Shown: piece by piece, positions 45,991-55,026 of the stretch | Layout of the letters: the number at the start of each line of letters is the position of its first letter | How positions within the stretch are numbered: position 1 is the first letter of the stretch | Assembly (NCBI GenBank): GCA_044353195.1 | Contig: JBILCJ010000001.1 | Location: 1 to 64,000 of the forward strand | Reading direction: 5' to 3' | DNA length: 64,000 bases | Origin: UBA4416 sp044353195 | GTDB lineage: Bacteria; Bacteroidota; Bacteroidia; B-17B0; Aurantibacillaceae | Translations under genes and position numbers: made by a program | The notes under the pieces: model-generated | Database searches by the model: none | What the model was told of the DNA's origin: nothing | Seen by the model: the letters and a program-made list of their open reading frames with translations, nothing else

Positions 45991-47082
45991 ATGGAAATTA
46001 CAATTGATAGCGTTATTGACGCTCTAAAATATGTAGACGATCCAGATCTTAAAAAAGATTTAGTGACTCTTGGAATGATAAAAGATGTTGCGGTAGATGG
46101 TAAGAATGTTTTATTTACTGTTGTATTAACAACCCCTGCATGTCCAATGAAAGACATGATTCACAACGCTTGTGTGAATGCAATAAAATTTTATGTTGAT
46201 AAAGAGGCCATTGTTAATGTAACTATGACATCTAACGTTACATCAACGCGTAGTACAGATAATTCAACATTATCTAAAATTAAAAATATTATCGCCGTTG
46301 CCTCTGGTAAAGGTGGAGTAGGGAAGTCAACAGTTTCAGCAAACTTAGCAGTAGCATTAGCAAAGCAAGGTGCAAAAGTTGGTTTGGTTGATGCAGATAT
46401 TTATGGTCCGTCGCAAACCATTATGTTTGATGTACAGAATGATATGCCAGCCAAATCAGAATTTGATGGTAAACCAAAAATGGCTCCAGTTGAAAGTTAT
46501 GGGGTTAAATTAAATTCAGTTGGATTTTTAGCAGGCCCAGATCAGGTTATTGCATTGCGTGGCCCAATGGCATCTAAAGCATTAACACAATTGTTTATGG
46601 ATACGAATTGGGGAGAATTAGATTATTTAATTATTGATTTACCTCCTGGTACAGGCGATATACAAATTACATTGTGTAGCACCATTCCAATTACAGGTGC
46701 AGTTGTTGTAAGTACTCCGCAAGCTGTAGCATTAGCGGATGCTCGAAAAGGAATTGCATTATTTAAATTGCCAGCTCTTAATGTCCCTGTTTTAGGTATT
46801 GTTGAGAACATGGCTTATTTTACGCCTGAAGAATTGCCTGAAAATAAATATTATATTTTTGGAAAAGATGGTGCAAAAAATTTAGCAGAAGAAATGAATT
46901 TACCTTTACTTGGTCAAATTCCTTTAGTACAAAGCATCAGAGAATCAGGAGATATTGGGCGACCAGCCGTTTTACAAGAAACAACTCCGCAAGCCTTGGC
47001 GTTTAGAGAAATGGCGCAAAACATTGCGCAGCAAGTGGCTATTTTAAATGCCAATAAAATGAAAGAGTCTGTAACTTCTTAA
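45991..47082 (+). CDS. Mrp/ApbC-family Fe-S cluster carrier ATPase
   Basis: This 363-residue protein carries iron-sulfur clusters to target apoproteins. Residues 1-90 form the MIP18/DUF59 domain (DALKYVDDPDLKKDLVTLGM, LTTPACPMKDMI). The ATPase begins with the deviant Walker A ASGKGGVGKST (about residues 106-116), and the LVDADIYGPSQTIMF and LPPGTGDIQITL loops follow. The CxxC that binds the cluster in Escherichia coli Mrp is replaced in the equivalent NMAYFTPEELPENKYYIFG, as in other Bacteroidota, so the cluster site must differ. The gene is convergent with acyP. Confidence 0.92.
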   Translation: MEITIDSVIDALKYVDDPDLKKDLVTLGMIKDVAVDGKNVLFTVVLTTPACPMKDMIHNACVNAIKFYVDKEAIVNVTMTSNVTSTRSTDNSTLSKIKNIIAVASGKGGVGKSTVSANLAVALAKQGAKVGLVDADIYGPSQTIMFDVQNDMPAKSEFDGKPKMAPVESYGVKLNSVGFLAGPDQVIALRGPMASKALTQLFMDTNWGELDYLIIDLPPGTGDIQITLCSTIPITGAVVVSTPQAVALADARKGIALFKLPALNVPVLGIVENMAYFTPEELPENKYYIFGKDGAKNLAEEMNLPLLGQIPLVQSIRESGDIGRPAVLQETTPQALAFREMAQNIAQQVAILNANKMKESVTS

Positions 47083-47092
47083 TGGAATAAAA

Positions 47093-47134
47093 AAACGTTT
47101 GAACGAAAGATTTATCGCTTGAGTTCAAACGTTT
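47093..47134 (-). terminator. Terminator hairpin overlapping the end of acyP
   Basis: AAACGTTTGAAC (47093-47104) pairs exactly with GTTCAAACGTTT (47123-47134) around an 18-base loop. On the minus strand the stem is followed by a T-run, so it terminates acyP, but the first arm encodes the last codons of that gene (Thr-Phe-Glu). Confidence 0.6.
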
Positions 47135-47399
47135 GTAAATCTTTCAGTGGTTGTTCTTCAGAAATGACTTCAGTTACTTTTGATAAAGGAGAACCAACAT
47201 AACACCAGTCGATAAATGTATTGACATTTTCTTCTTCGCCTTCCACTTCAATATACACATCACCGTTGTGTAAATTTTTGACTAAACCAGTAAGATTTAA
47301 TTTCATTGCTTTAGATTGCGCAAACACGCGGTAATTGACACGTTGAACTTTTCCTTTTACAAGAATAGTATAATGTCTAAGTGTTTTTATTTTTTTCAT
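47112..47399 (-). CDS. acyP: Acylphosphatase
   Basis: This small enzyme of 95 residues hydrolyses acyl phosphates. The phosphate-binding loop is VKGKVQRVNYRVF (about residues 14-26), where Arg binds phosphate, and the catalytic Asn is in TGLVKNLHNGDVYIEVEG (about 38-55). It is the last gene of the minus-strand surface-sugar operon, 14 bases after the UDP-glucuronate decarboxylase. Its overlap with a terminator hairpin is noted separately. Confidence 0.9.
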   Translation of the reverse strand: MKKIKTLRHYTILVKGKVQRVNYRVFAQSKAMKLNLTGLVKNLHNGDVYIEVEGEEENVNTFIDWCYVGSPLSKVTEVISEEQPLKDLQTFELKR

Positions 47400-47413
47400 T
47401 TACGCAATGATGC

Positions 47414-48400
47414 TTATTTATTAAGCGTTTCTAAATTGCGATGTTCTGTTTTATTCAGTTCTTCTTTACTTAATGATTTAAAATAATCGTAAGTTATTTT
47501 CAAACCTTCAGCTCTGTTTACCTTAGGATTCCAACCTAATAATTGTTGCGCCTTTGTAATATCAGGTTTTCTTTGTTTAGGATCATCTTTTGGCAGGTCC
47601 AATGAAATTAATTTTTGATTAGAACCTGTTAGTTTTAAAATTTCATCAGCAAAATCTTTTATAGAAATTTCATCAGGGTTTCCGATGTTTACTGGCAAAT
47701 GATAATCACTCATTAGTAAACGATAAATACCTTCTACCAAATCATCTACAAAACAAAAGCTACGAGTTTGACTTCCGTCTCCAAACATAGTTAAATCTTC
47801 TCCACGAAGCGCTTGACCTATAAATGCTGGTAATACGCGCCCATCATTTAATCTCATTTTTGGTCCGTATGTATTAAAGATACGAATGATACGAGTTTCT
47901 AACCCATGCGTTTCGTGATAAGCCATTGTTAAGGCTTCCATGAAACGTTTTGCTTCATCGTAACAACCACGTGGTCCTACAGGATTTACATTTCCCCAAT
48001 ATTCTTCTGTTTGAGGATGTACCGCAGGATCTCCATATACTTCACTTGTTGAGGCAACTAATACTCGTGCTTTTTTAACTCTAGCAAAACCTAGTACGTT
48101 GTGTGTTCCCAAGGATGAAACTTTTAACGTTTGAATTGGAATTTTTAAATAATCAATTGGACTTGCAGGTGATGCAAAATGTAAAATGTAATCGATGTTT
48201 CCAGGTACGTGAATAAATTTAGAAACATCATGATGGTAAAATTCAAATTGAGGAAGTTTAAAAAGATGCTCAATATTTTTCAAATCACCTGTAACCAGGT
48301 TATCCATAGCCACAACGCTCATTCCTTCTTTGATAAATCGATCACATAAATGTGAACCTAAAAATCCTGCTGCTCCTGTTATTAAAATTCTTTTTTGCAT
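47414..48400 (-). CDS. UDP-glucuronic acid decarboxylase (UDP-xylose synthase type)
   Basis: This SDR enzyme of 328 residues decarboxylates UDP-glucuronate to UDP-xylose. It has the NAD-binding motif TGAAGFLGSHLCD (about residues 7-19), the active-site region STSEVYGDPAVHPQ and the catalytic Tyr and Lys in CYDEAKRFMEA (about 145-155). FGDGSQTRSFCFVDDLVEGI is typical of the UXS subfamily. UDP-glucuronate is supplied by the dehydrogenase encoded just upstream, so the two form a pathway to UDP-xylose for surface glycans. Confidence 0.92.
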   Translation of the reverse strand: MQKRILITGAAGFLGSHLCDRFIKEGMSVVAMDNLVTGDLKNIEHLFKLPQFEFYHHDVSKFIHVPGNIDYILHFASPASPIDYLKIPIQTLKVSSLGTHNVLGFARVKKARVLVASTSEVYGDPAVHPQTEEYWGNVNPVGPRGCYDEAKRFMEALTMAYHETHGLETRIIRIFNTYGPKMRLNDGRVLPAFIGQALRGEDLTMFGDGSQTRSFCFVDDLVEGIYRLLMSDYHLPVNIGNPDEISIKDFADEILKLTGSNQKLISLDLPKDDPKQRKPDITKAQQLLGWNPKVNRAEGLKITYDYFKSLSKEELNKTEHRNLETLNK

Positions 48401-48442
48401 AAGTGTATCAACCTAATTTGTTTAATTGTTATTTCTAATTTA

Positions 48443-49765
48443 TTAATTCGTATTGATTCCAACACAGTAATAATTGTAACCAAGTTTTTTCATGTCTTGA
48501 AAATCGAAAATATTTCTACCGTCAAATAATGTTTTTTCATTTAAACGTTTTCCTATTTCTTCAAAATCAGGAACTCTAAATTCTGGCCACTCAGTTACAA
48601 TTAGTAACGCATCTGCATTATTTAAGCTATCATACATATCTAACGAATACGAAATTGTATCACCAATCATACGCTGTGCTTCGTGCATAGCAACTGGATC
48701 ATATGCAACAACAGTGGCTCCTTCTTTTAATAATTTTTCAATGATGACTAAAGATGGTGCTTCGCGCATGTCATCTGTTTTTGGTTTAAATGATAATCCC
48801 CATAGTGCAAATTTCTTTCCTTTTAAATCTCCCTTAAAATGATTTTTTACTTTATTGAAAAGAACTTCTTTTTGATTTTCATTGACTTCTTCCACAGCTG
48901 TTAAAACACGCATGTTGTATTTATTTTCGTTAGCCGTTTTAATTAAAGCTTTTACATCTTTTGGAAAACAACTTCCTCCATAACCAACACCTGGATAAAT
49001 AAATTTAGTTCCGATGCGTGTATCACTTCCAATTCCTTTACGAACCATGTTGACATCAGCACCCATGATTTCGCAAAGATTTGCAATGTCATTCATGAAA
49101 CTAATTTTAGTTGCAAGCATTGCATTTGCTGCATACTTAGTCATTTCGGCTGATGGAATATCCATAAAATAAATGGGATGACCATTCATTAAAAAAGGTT
49201 TATACAGCTTTCTGATTAGTTCTTCAGCTTTTGGATTATCAACACCAACAACAATTCTGTCAGGCTTCATAAAATCTTCGATAGCAGCACCTTCTTTTAA
49301 AAATTCTGGATTTGATGCAACATATATTTCTAAATCTGATTTTCTTTTTAGTAATTCTTCTTTTAACGCACCTCTCACTTTTTCTGCTGTTCCAACAGGC
49401 ACTGTACTTTTAGTTACAACCACCATTGGATGTTGAGCATGTTTCCCGATACTAGAAGCAACAGCTAATACATATTTTAAATCAGCCGAACCATCTTCAT
49501 CTGGTGGAGTTCCAACGGCGATAAAAACAACTTCAGCACCTTGTATTGCTTCAGCTAAGTTGGTTGAAAAATGTAAACGTTTTTTTTCCACATTACGACT
49601 TACCATTTCATCTAAACCTGGCTCGTAAATTGGTAAAATACCTTTATGTAAATTATCTATTTTATTTTGATCAATATCAATACATGTTACATTCATCCCA
49701 ACTTCTGCAAAGCATGTACCTGTTACTAATCCTACGTATCCTGTTCCTACAATAGCTATTTTCAT
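48443..49765 (-). CDS. ugd: UDP-glucose 6-dehydrogenase
   Basis: This enzyme oxidises UDP-glucose to UDP-glucuronate using two NAD+. The 440-residue length is standard. The N-terminal Rossmann motif is GTGYVGLVTGTCFAEVGMNV (about residues 7-26), and the active-site Cys lies in YPGVGYGGSCFPKDVKAL (about 260). ALWGLSFKPKTDDMREAPS opens the C-terminal UDP-binding domain. It feeds the decarboxylase 42 bases downstream. The four-helix-bundle gene upstream is separated by a 43-base gap that includes one arm of an inverted repeat. Confidence 0.96.
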   Translation of the reverse strand: MKIAIVGTGYVGLVTGTCFAEVGMNVTCIDIDQNKIDNLHKGILPIYEPGLDEMVSRNVEKKRLHFSTNLAEAIQGAEVVFIAVGTPPDEDGSADLKYVLAVASSIGKHAQHPMVVVTKSTVPVGTAEKVRGALKEELLKRKSDLEIYVASNPEFLKEGAAIEDFMKPDRIVVGVDNPKAEELIRKLYKPFLMNGHPIYFMDIPSAEMTKYAANAMLATKISFMNDIANLCEIMGADVNMVRKGIGSDTRIGTKFIYPGVGYGGSCFPKDVKALIKTANENKYNMRVLTAVEEVNENQKEVLFNKVKNHFKGDLKGKKFALWGLSFKPKTDDMREAPSLVIIEKLLKEGATVVAYDPVAMHEAQRMIGDTISYSLDMYDSLNNADALLIVTEWPEFRVPDFEEIGKRLNEKTLFDGRNIFDFQDMKKLGYNYYCVGINTN

Positions 49766-49771
49766 ATATTC

Positions 49772-50208
49772 AATTAGTTAATTTGACAATGAGTTTATGT
49801 GACTATGCTCACGAGACAATAATTGCCGTTTTATTTTTTAAATTGTTTTTAGTTGATGATATAATCTTTGATAATATCTTTATAATAATTTGTAATTTCT
49901 CTTTTAACTCACTTGTCGGGTATGATTTAGATTGCTCACAAATGGTTAGCCAATACATAGTTTCATCCGCCTCTTTATGTGCAATTTTTAATTTATGAAT
50001 AAAATCAGATTTACTTTCTGCATTTTGTGCTTCATGCACATTGGCACCAATTGATGTCCCTGATTTTAATAATTGATTAGCTACAACAAATTTCCTTTTA
50101 CTTTCTAGAAGTTCAACAAAAGATATCACCTCAATAGAAAATTCTATAGTCAATTTTAATATAGGGTTATCTTTTTGTTCCATTGTCAAATAGTCATATT
50201 GACTAATT
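49772..50208. repeat. Inverted-repeat-bounded segment enclosing the IVS-type gene
   Basis: The left end carries AATTAGT (49772-49778) and ATTTGACAATG (49781-49791); the right end carries CATTGTCAAAT (50181-50191) and ACTAATT (50202-50208). Both pairs are exact reverse complements (11 and 7 bases). The right arm covers the ATG of the four-helix gene. The segment fills the space between the DegT stop and the ugd start almost exactly. Confidence 0.6.
49809..50183 (-). CDS. Four-helix bundle protein (23S rRNA IVS-type)
   Basis: The 124-residue protein folds as a four-helix bundle of the S23/IVS family, originally found in intervening sequences of 23S rRNA genes. Hallmarks are the N-terminal NPILKLTIEFSIEVISFVELL, the loop QLLKSGTSIGANVHEAQNA (about residues 40-58) and AHKEADETMYWLTICEQS. 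ATG 50183 is the best start; an upstream TTG at 50189 is possible. Similar free-standing copies are frequent in Bacteroidota polysaccharide loci. Their role is unproven; RNA binding is suspected. It lies between the DegT aminotransferase and ugd genes, bounded by inverted repeats. Confidence 0.9.
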   Translation of the reverse strand: MEQKDNPILKLTIEFSIEVISFVELLESKRKFVVANQLLKSGTSIGANVHEAQNAESKSDFIHKLKIAHKEADETMYWLTICEQSKSYPTSELKEKLQIIIKILSKIISSTKNNLKNKTAIIVS

Positions 50209-51342
50209 AATTAATTCTAAAAGGTTAGTACAAATATACTTCAACATTTCTTCCTCCATCTCAGTATGCATTGGTAACGATAAAACCGTTGCGCAAAGTT
50301 TTTCTGTAATCGGAAAATCTTCTTTTTTAAATCGGTCGCTTTTATATGCATTTTGTTCATGCAATGGAATAGGGTAGTAAATCATTGCGGGTATACCACG
50401 TTCAGCTAATTGCTCGCGTAATAATTTTCTATCAACGCCAATCAATTGTAATGTGTATTGATGAAACACATGCGTAGAATTTTTTACTCTAACTGGTGTT
50501 TTTAATTTTGGGTGATTTGCAAAAGCACCATCATAAAAATCGGCAGCTTTATTTCTTGCCGCAGCGTATTCATCAAGATGTTTTAACTTTACTTTTAAAA
50601 TAGCAGCTTGTATAGTATCTAATCGCGAATTTACGCCTAGCACATCGTGCACATATTGCACGCTTTGACCATGGTGAGCAATCATTCTTAATTTTTTCGC
50701 AAGGTCATCATCGTTGGTATAAATAGCTCCACCATCACCGTAACAACCTAAATTTTTACTCGGAAAAAATGAAGTGCAACCGATTGTACCAATGGTTCCA
50801 GCTTTCCTAATCGTGCCATCATTAAAAGTATAATCAGCACCAATAGCTTGTGCTACATCTTCAATTACAAATAAATTATGCTTTTGCGCTAAAGCCATGA
50901 TGCGTTCCATATCCGCACATTGTCCAAATAAATGAACAGGTACAATTGCTTTAGTTTTTGGTGTGATGGCTTTTTCTATGGCTTCAATATTGATATCGAA
51001 CGTATCTTCATAAACATCAACCAGAACTGGTGTTAAACCAAGTAATCCTATCACTTCAGCAGTTGCAACGTAGGTAAAACTAGCTGTAATCACCTCATCA
51101 CCTGGCTTCAAATCCAGAGCCATCATGGCAATTTGTAGTGCGTCTGTCCCATTTGCGCATGGAATAACGTGTTTTACGTGTAAGTAATTTTCTAAATCTG
51201 CTTGAAATTCTTTTACCGCTGGTCCGTTAATAAATGCTGTATTTGAAATGACTTCTTCAATGCCTGCATCAACTTCAGCCTTTATTTTTAGGTATTGACT
51301 TTTTAAGTCAACCATTTGTATTTTTTTTTCTAAAGTTGCCAT
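50203..51342 (-). CDS. DegT/DnrJ/EryC1/StrS-family sugar aminotransferase
   Basis: This PLP-dependent enzyme (379 residues) would transaminate a keto-sugar nucleotide to an amino sugar for surface polysaccharide. The substrate-binding start is KIQMVDLKSQYLKIKAEV, the PLP phosphate region is IPCANGTDALQIAMMALDL (about residues 58-76), and the Schiff-base Lys lies in CTSFFPSKNLGCYGDGGAI (about 190). The C-terminal FHQYTLQLIGVDRKLLREQL closes the fold. It is the first gene of the minus-strand operon with ugd and the decarboxylase. The exact sugar product is unknown. Confidence 0.93.
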   Translation of the reverse strand: MATLEKKIQMVDLKSQYLKIKAEVDAGIEEVISNTAFINGPAVKEFQADLENYLHVKHVIPCANGTDALQIAMMALDLKPGDEVITASFTYVATAEVIGLLGLTPVLVDVYEDTFDINIEAIEKAITPKTKAIVPVHLFGQCADMERIMALAQKHNLFVIEDVAQAIGADYTFNDGTIRKAGTIGTIGCTSFFPSKNLGCYGDGGAIYTNDDDLAKKLRMIAHHGQSVQYVHDVLGVNSRLDTIQAAILKVKLKHLDEYAAARNKAADFYDGAFANHPKLKTPVRVKNSTHVFHQYTLQLIGVDRKLLREQLAERGIPAMIYYPIPLHEQNAYKSDRFKKEDFPITEKLCATVLSLPMHTEMEEEMLKYICTNLLELIN

Positions 51343-51418
51343 TCTTTAATTTCAAATTTTAGTATGCGAATATAACGAATTTGCCACAACTAAGTTGGCT
51401 TTATGTTTAAAATAATTT

Positions 51419-51496
51419 GGAGCTATTTCCTACTTTCCGCTCTATCTTTTTTGCATGAAAAAATGTAAAAAAGGATGCCGCTTCTATCAGGGCTAG
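51419..51496 (+). ncRNA. Probable structured RNA element (Flavo-1-like, conserved in Bacteroidota)
   Basis: The intergenic segment resembles a recurrent Bacteroidota non-coding sequence that I recall as GAGCTatTTCC, CTTTCCGCT, a variable T/A-rich hairpin, GGATGCCGCTTC and ATCAGGGCTAG. All of these blocks are present here in order. The variable hairpin is ATCTTTTTTGCAT (51444-51456) pairing with ATGTAAAAAAGGAT (51463-51476) around GAAAAA. I believe the family is Flavo-1 or a close relative, but the name and the transcribed strand are from memory and not certain. Confidence 0.5.
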
Positions 51497-51566
51497 TTTT
51501 TGCTCTAATTTGGATGAGTCTTTCTTTTTCAGGTTCTATAAATGAAATTCTCAGCGACCTTTGTTG

Positions 51567-52988
51567 TTAAACATCAAAAAAATCATCAGAAAAATTCATT
51601 AAATAAACTTTTTCTGTAGCTCGCGTAAAAGCAGTGTATAACCAACGAATGTATTCTTTATTCAACATTTCTTTTGTTAAATAACCTTGATCTATAAAAA
51701 CGCAAGGCCATTGACCACCTTGTGCTTTGTGACACGTTACTGAATAATTAAATTTAATTTGCAATGCATTAAAATAAGGACTTTTGCGTAAATAATTCAT
51801 ACGAAGGCTTTTTATTGGTTCGTCATTTACATCTTCCATAATATTGGAGAATAATTGCTGTTGTTGTTCTTTTGTAAGCGATGGAACTTCTGTATAAATA
51901 GAGTCTAAAAGCAAAGTTAAATTTAGTTCTGGAGTGTTTTCATAGTCGCATAATTTAACCACACATTCAGCAAAATTAAAACCATACATTTCTTTTCGAC
52001 GAATGATTTTTTTTATTTCTAAACTATCACCATTCGCTATAAATCCAGCTTCAGATTTTTCATCTAACCAATAGTAATTATTTTTCACAACCATCATCAA
52101 ATCTCCACTACACAAATCTTCTTCCATATAACGTACACGAGCTCTCACTGCTTGGTTAAATAAATTCGCACGCTTATTACTTCTTGTTACCAGTAACACG
52201 TCATTATAACCATAATTACTGTAAGCGTTATTGAGTGCGTCTTCTAAATCTTCGCCACTTAATCTTATCACATCTTTGTGCAAACTTATTTTAGGAAAGT
52301 CACCATCAAAATTGTCAATACACTCTCTTAAATGAGTTGCATTTTTTAGTATACCACTAGCATCTTGTTGCCTTGCAACTTGCTTTAATTCTACATGTTT
52401 TATTTGTAAATGATAACTAGCTTTTAAATAATTTAAATCTAATGCGGGACTTTCATTACTGCCAATCGGAGGTAATTGAGCAGTATCACCAACCATAATT
52501 AATTTGCAGTTTGTGCCGCTAAATACATATTCTAGTAAGCTTTCTAATAGGCTATGATACACAGAGTCTGAAGTTGGATTATCTAATCCAATCATAGAGG
52601 CTTCATCTACTATAAAAATAGTATTTGTGTGTTTGTTTTCCGCTAAAGCAAAGGCTACTCCACCATCATGTGTGGGAATTTTTATAAATATTTTTTTATG
52701 AATTGTTTGAGCAGGTTTTTGCGAATAGTTTGATAAAACTTTTGCGGCCCTTCCGGTTGGTGCTAGTAAAACACTTTTCCATTTAAAACTCGGTAGCGTT
52801 TTTGATAGCGCTCCAATCATGTTTGTTTTTCCAGTTCCTGCATAACCTTTTAAAACAAAAATTTCGCGTTCATTTTTATTGCTAATAAAATCAGACAACA
52901 ACGCAATTAAATTTGATTGATCGCTATTAGGTACAAATGGTAAACAGCTAAAAAAAATTGACGTAAAATTATTATTTGTATAGTTCAA
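51567..52988 (-). CDS. RecD-like superfamily 1 DNA helicase
   Basis: This ATP-dependent 5'-3' helicase of 473 residues is in the RecD/Dda group. Walker A is GYAGTGKT (48-55), Walker B is FIVDEASMIG (about 126-135), motif III is MVGDTAQLPPIG, and the C-terminal motifs are YSVTCHKAQGGQWPCVFID and WLYTAFTRATEKVYL. It lacks the long N-terminal domains of exonuclease V RecD and of RecD2, so it is a compact helicase for replication or repair. It lies 51 bases downstream of ispG and is probably co-transcribed with it. Confidence 0.9.
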   Translation of the reverse strand: MNYTNNNFTSIFFSCLPFVPNSDQSNLIALLSDFISNKNEREIFVLKGYAGTGKTNMIGALSKTLPSFKWKSVLLAPTGRAAKVLSNYSQKPAQTIHKKIFIKIPTHDGGVAFALAENKHTNTIFIVDEASMIGLDNPTSDSVYHSLLESLLEYVFSGTNCKLIMVGDTAQLPPIGSNESPALDLNYLKASYHLQIKHVELKQVARQQDASGILKNATHLRECIDNFDGDFPKISLHKDVIRLSGEDLEDALNNAYSNYGYNDVLLVTRSNKRANLFNQAVRARVRYMEEDLCSGDLMMVVKNNYYWLDEKSEAGFIANGDSLEIKKIIRRKEMYGFNFAECVVKLCDYENTPELNLTLLLDSIYTEVPSLTKEQQQQLFSNIMEDVNDEPIKSLRMNYLRKSPYFNALQIKFNYSVTCHKAQGGQWPCVFIDQGYLTKEMLNKEYIRWLYTAFTRATEKVYLMNFSDDFFDV

Positions 52989-53039
52989 TTTTTTTTGGTT
53001 TAAATGATGAATTGTTGATGAAATGAATGCTTATTTTCA

Positions 53040-54998
53040 TTATTTTTTTTCAATCCAATCTCCGTGTTCTTTAATCAATTCAACTAATTCATTCACTGCA
53101 TTTTCACTTGGCACATTTTTTTTAACAACTTCTTTACCTTTGTATAGGGAAATTTTACCAACACCAACACCTACATAACCGTAATCAGCATCTGCCATTT
53201 CGCCTGGTCCGTTTACGATACAGCCCATAATACCAATTTTAATTCCTTTTAAATGGTCAGTTCGTTCACGTATACTTTGCGTTGTTTCTTGTAAATCAAA
53301 TAGTGTTCTTCCGCAACTTGGACAAGAAATATATTCCGCCTTACTAATTCGAGTTCGAGTTGCTTGCAAAATTCCAAAAGCTGTTGAGTTTGTATTTTTC
53401 GGCGAGGTACAATTTATTTGTTTTAACCAAATCCCTTCCCCTAAGCCGTCTAAAAGCAAAGCGCCAATTTCAGTTGATGCACCTAATTGAAACGCTTCTT
53501 CCGTTAAGTCTACATAATTTCTTTTTAAGATTACAGGTATTGTAATTTGATGCTCTGCCAATGTTACAAACAAACGTCTTAATTCAGGCATTGCATGAGG
53601 ATTAAACGTGTCTAAAACTAAAACAATGTTTTTCAAATTCTTAATTTTTAAAATAAAATTAGGAGTTAAAATTTCTTTAGTAACAGCAATAAAATTTAAT
53701 GTATCGTGATGTTTTTCAGAGCTAAAAAATTCGTCTCCACAAAAAAGAGGAAATTGTCTTAATGGATTTTCTAATTTTTTCCACGCTTCGCTATTGTTTA
53801 TAATTCCTAATGTTCCTGGTATTTCAAAATCGATAGGATTATCTCCAGCATAAATATAATCACATGCCGTATCACTAATATTCCATTTATCTAAAGGAAC
53901 AGAATAATTGTATCCAACTGCAAAAAGTGACGCTGGTGTAATTTGTTCTTTCGAACTAAAATCTGCAATAACGCGCGGAACGTTATGCCCTCCAATATTT
54001 ATAACTTCTATGCTATCTCGCTTTTTATAATCGTATGGATTGTAAGATAAAATTATTTTTTCTTTTTCAGTTTCTAGAGGTGTGATAGACTGATGAAGTT
54101 TTATTTTTTGTTCTGAGTAGCGATCAGCAAGTAATTTCGCTACAGGCATTTCAAATTCAGGCTCTTCAGTGAGAGAAACTCTGATAGTATCTCCTAATCC
54201 ATCTTCTAATAATGTGCCAATTCCAACTGCTGATTTAATCCTTCCGTCTTCGCCATCACCAGCTTCTGTAACACCTAAATGCAAAGGATAATTACGGTTT
54301 GTTTCAATCATCTTTTGAACTAACAGTCTGTATGCTTGCACCATTACTTGTGTGTTACTCGCCTTCATGGAAATCACAATATTATGGTAATTTGAATCTT
54401 CACAAATTCTTAAAAATTCAAATGCTGATTCTACCATTCCTAATGGCGTGTCTCCATATCTGCTTAATATCCTATCGCTTAAAGATCCATGATTTGTTCC
54501 AATACGCATAGCTGTTCCGTATTCTTTGCAAATTTTTACTAATGGCGTAAATCTATTTCTAATCCGTTCTAATTCTTTTTCATAGGCTGAATCAGTGTAA
54601 TCAATTTCTTCAAATTTTTTCTTATCAGCATAATTTCCGGGATTAACTCGCACTTTTTCGATAACACGGGCAGCATATTCAGCGGCGTTTGGTGTGAAAT
54701 GTATATCTGCTACAAGTGGTGTTTGAAATCCTGCGGCAACTAATTCTTTTTTTATGAATTCTAAGTTTTTTGCTTCATTGATGCTAGGTGCTGTAATTCT
54801 GACCAATTCACAGCCAGCTTCAATCATTCTAATACTTTGAGCAACCGTCGCTTTTGTATCCATCGTATCAGTTGTTGTCATACTTTGTATACGAATTGGA
54901 TTATTCCCTCCAATACCAACACTTCCGCACGTTACTTCACGGGTCAAAAAACGTTTATATTCTGTTAAGCTATGACTGTATGGTAAATATAAATTCAT
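53040..54998 (-). CDS. ispG: 4-hydroxy-3-methylbut-2-enyl diphosphate synthase, long form
   Basis: IspG performs the penultimate step of the non-mevalonate isoprenoid pathway, reducing MEcPP to HMBPP with an Fe4S4 cluster; it supplies the precursors for the carotenoids encoded elsewhere in this window. At 652 residues it is the long form with a large insert between the TIM-barrel (IRIQSMTTTDTMDTKATVAQ, about 34-53) and the C-terminal cluster domain, as in plants, Chlamydia and Bacteroidota. The three cluster cysteines are in SCPSCGRTLFD and IGIMGCIVNGPGEMADADYG near the end. The cyclase gene lies 28 bases upstream. Confidence 0.96.
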   Translation of the reverse strand: MNLYLPYSHSLTEYKRFLTREVTCGSVGIGGNNPIRIQSMTTTDTMDTKATVAQSIRMIEAGCELVRITAPSINEAKNLEFIKKELVAAGFQTPLVADIHFTPNAAEYAARVIEKVRVNPGNYADKKKFEEIDYTDSAYEKELERIRNRFTPLVKICKEYGTAMRIGTNHGSLSDRILSRYGDTPLGMVESAFEFLRICEDSNYHNIVISMKASNTQVMVQAYRLLVQKMIETNRNYPLHLGVTEAGDGEDGRIKSAVGIGTLLEDGLGDTIRVSLTEEPEFEMPVAKLLADRYSEQKIKLHQSITPLETEKEKIILSYNPYDYKKRDSIEVINIGGHNVPRVIADFSSKEQITPASLFAVGYNYSVPLDKWNISDTACDYIYAGDNPIDFEIPGTLGIINNSEAWKKLENPLRQFPLFCGDEFFSSEKHHDTLNFIAVTKEILTPNFILKIKNLKNIVLVLDTFNPHAMPELRRLFVTLAEHQITIPVILKRNYVDLTEEAFQLGASTEIGALLLDGLGEGIWLKQINCTSPKNTNSTAFGILQATRTRISKAEYISCPSCGRTLFDLQETTQSIRERTDHLKGIKIGIMGCIVNGPGEMADADYGYVGVGVGKISLYKGKEVVKKNVPSENAVNELVELIKEHGDWIEKK

Positions 54999-55026
54999 TA
55001 TTAAAATCTTTATTTTTTATTTCTAA

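Noticed and set aside
53040..54998. IspG as a fusion with an unrelated domain
   Set aside because: The long middle insert is the known long form found in Bacteroidota, Chlamydia and plants.
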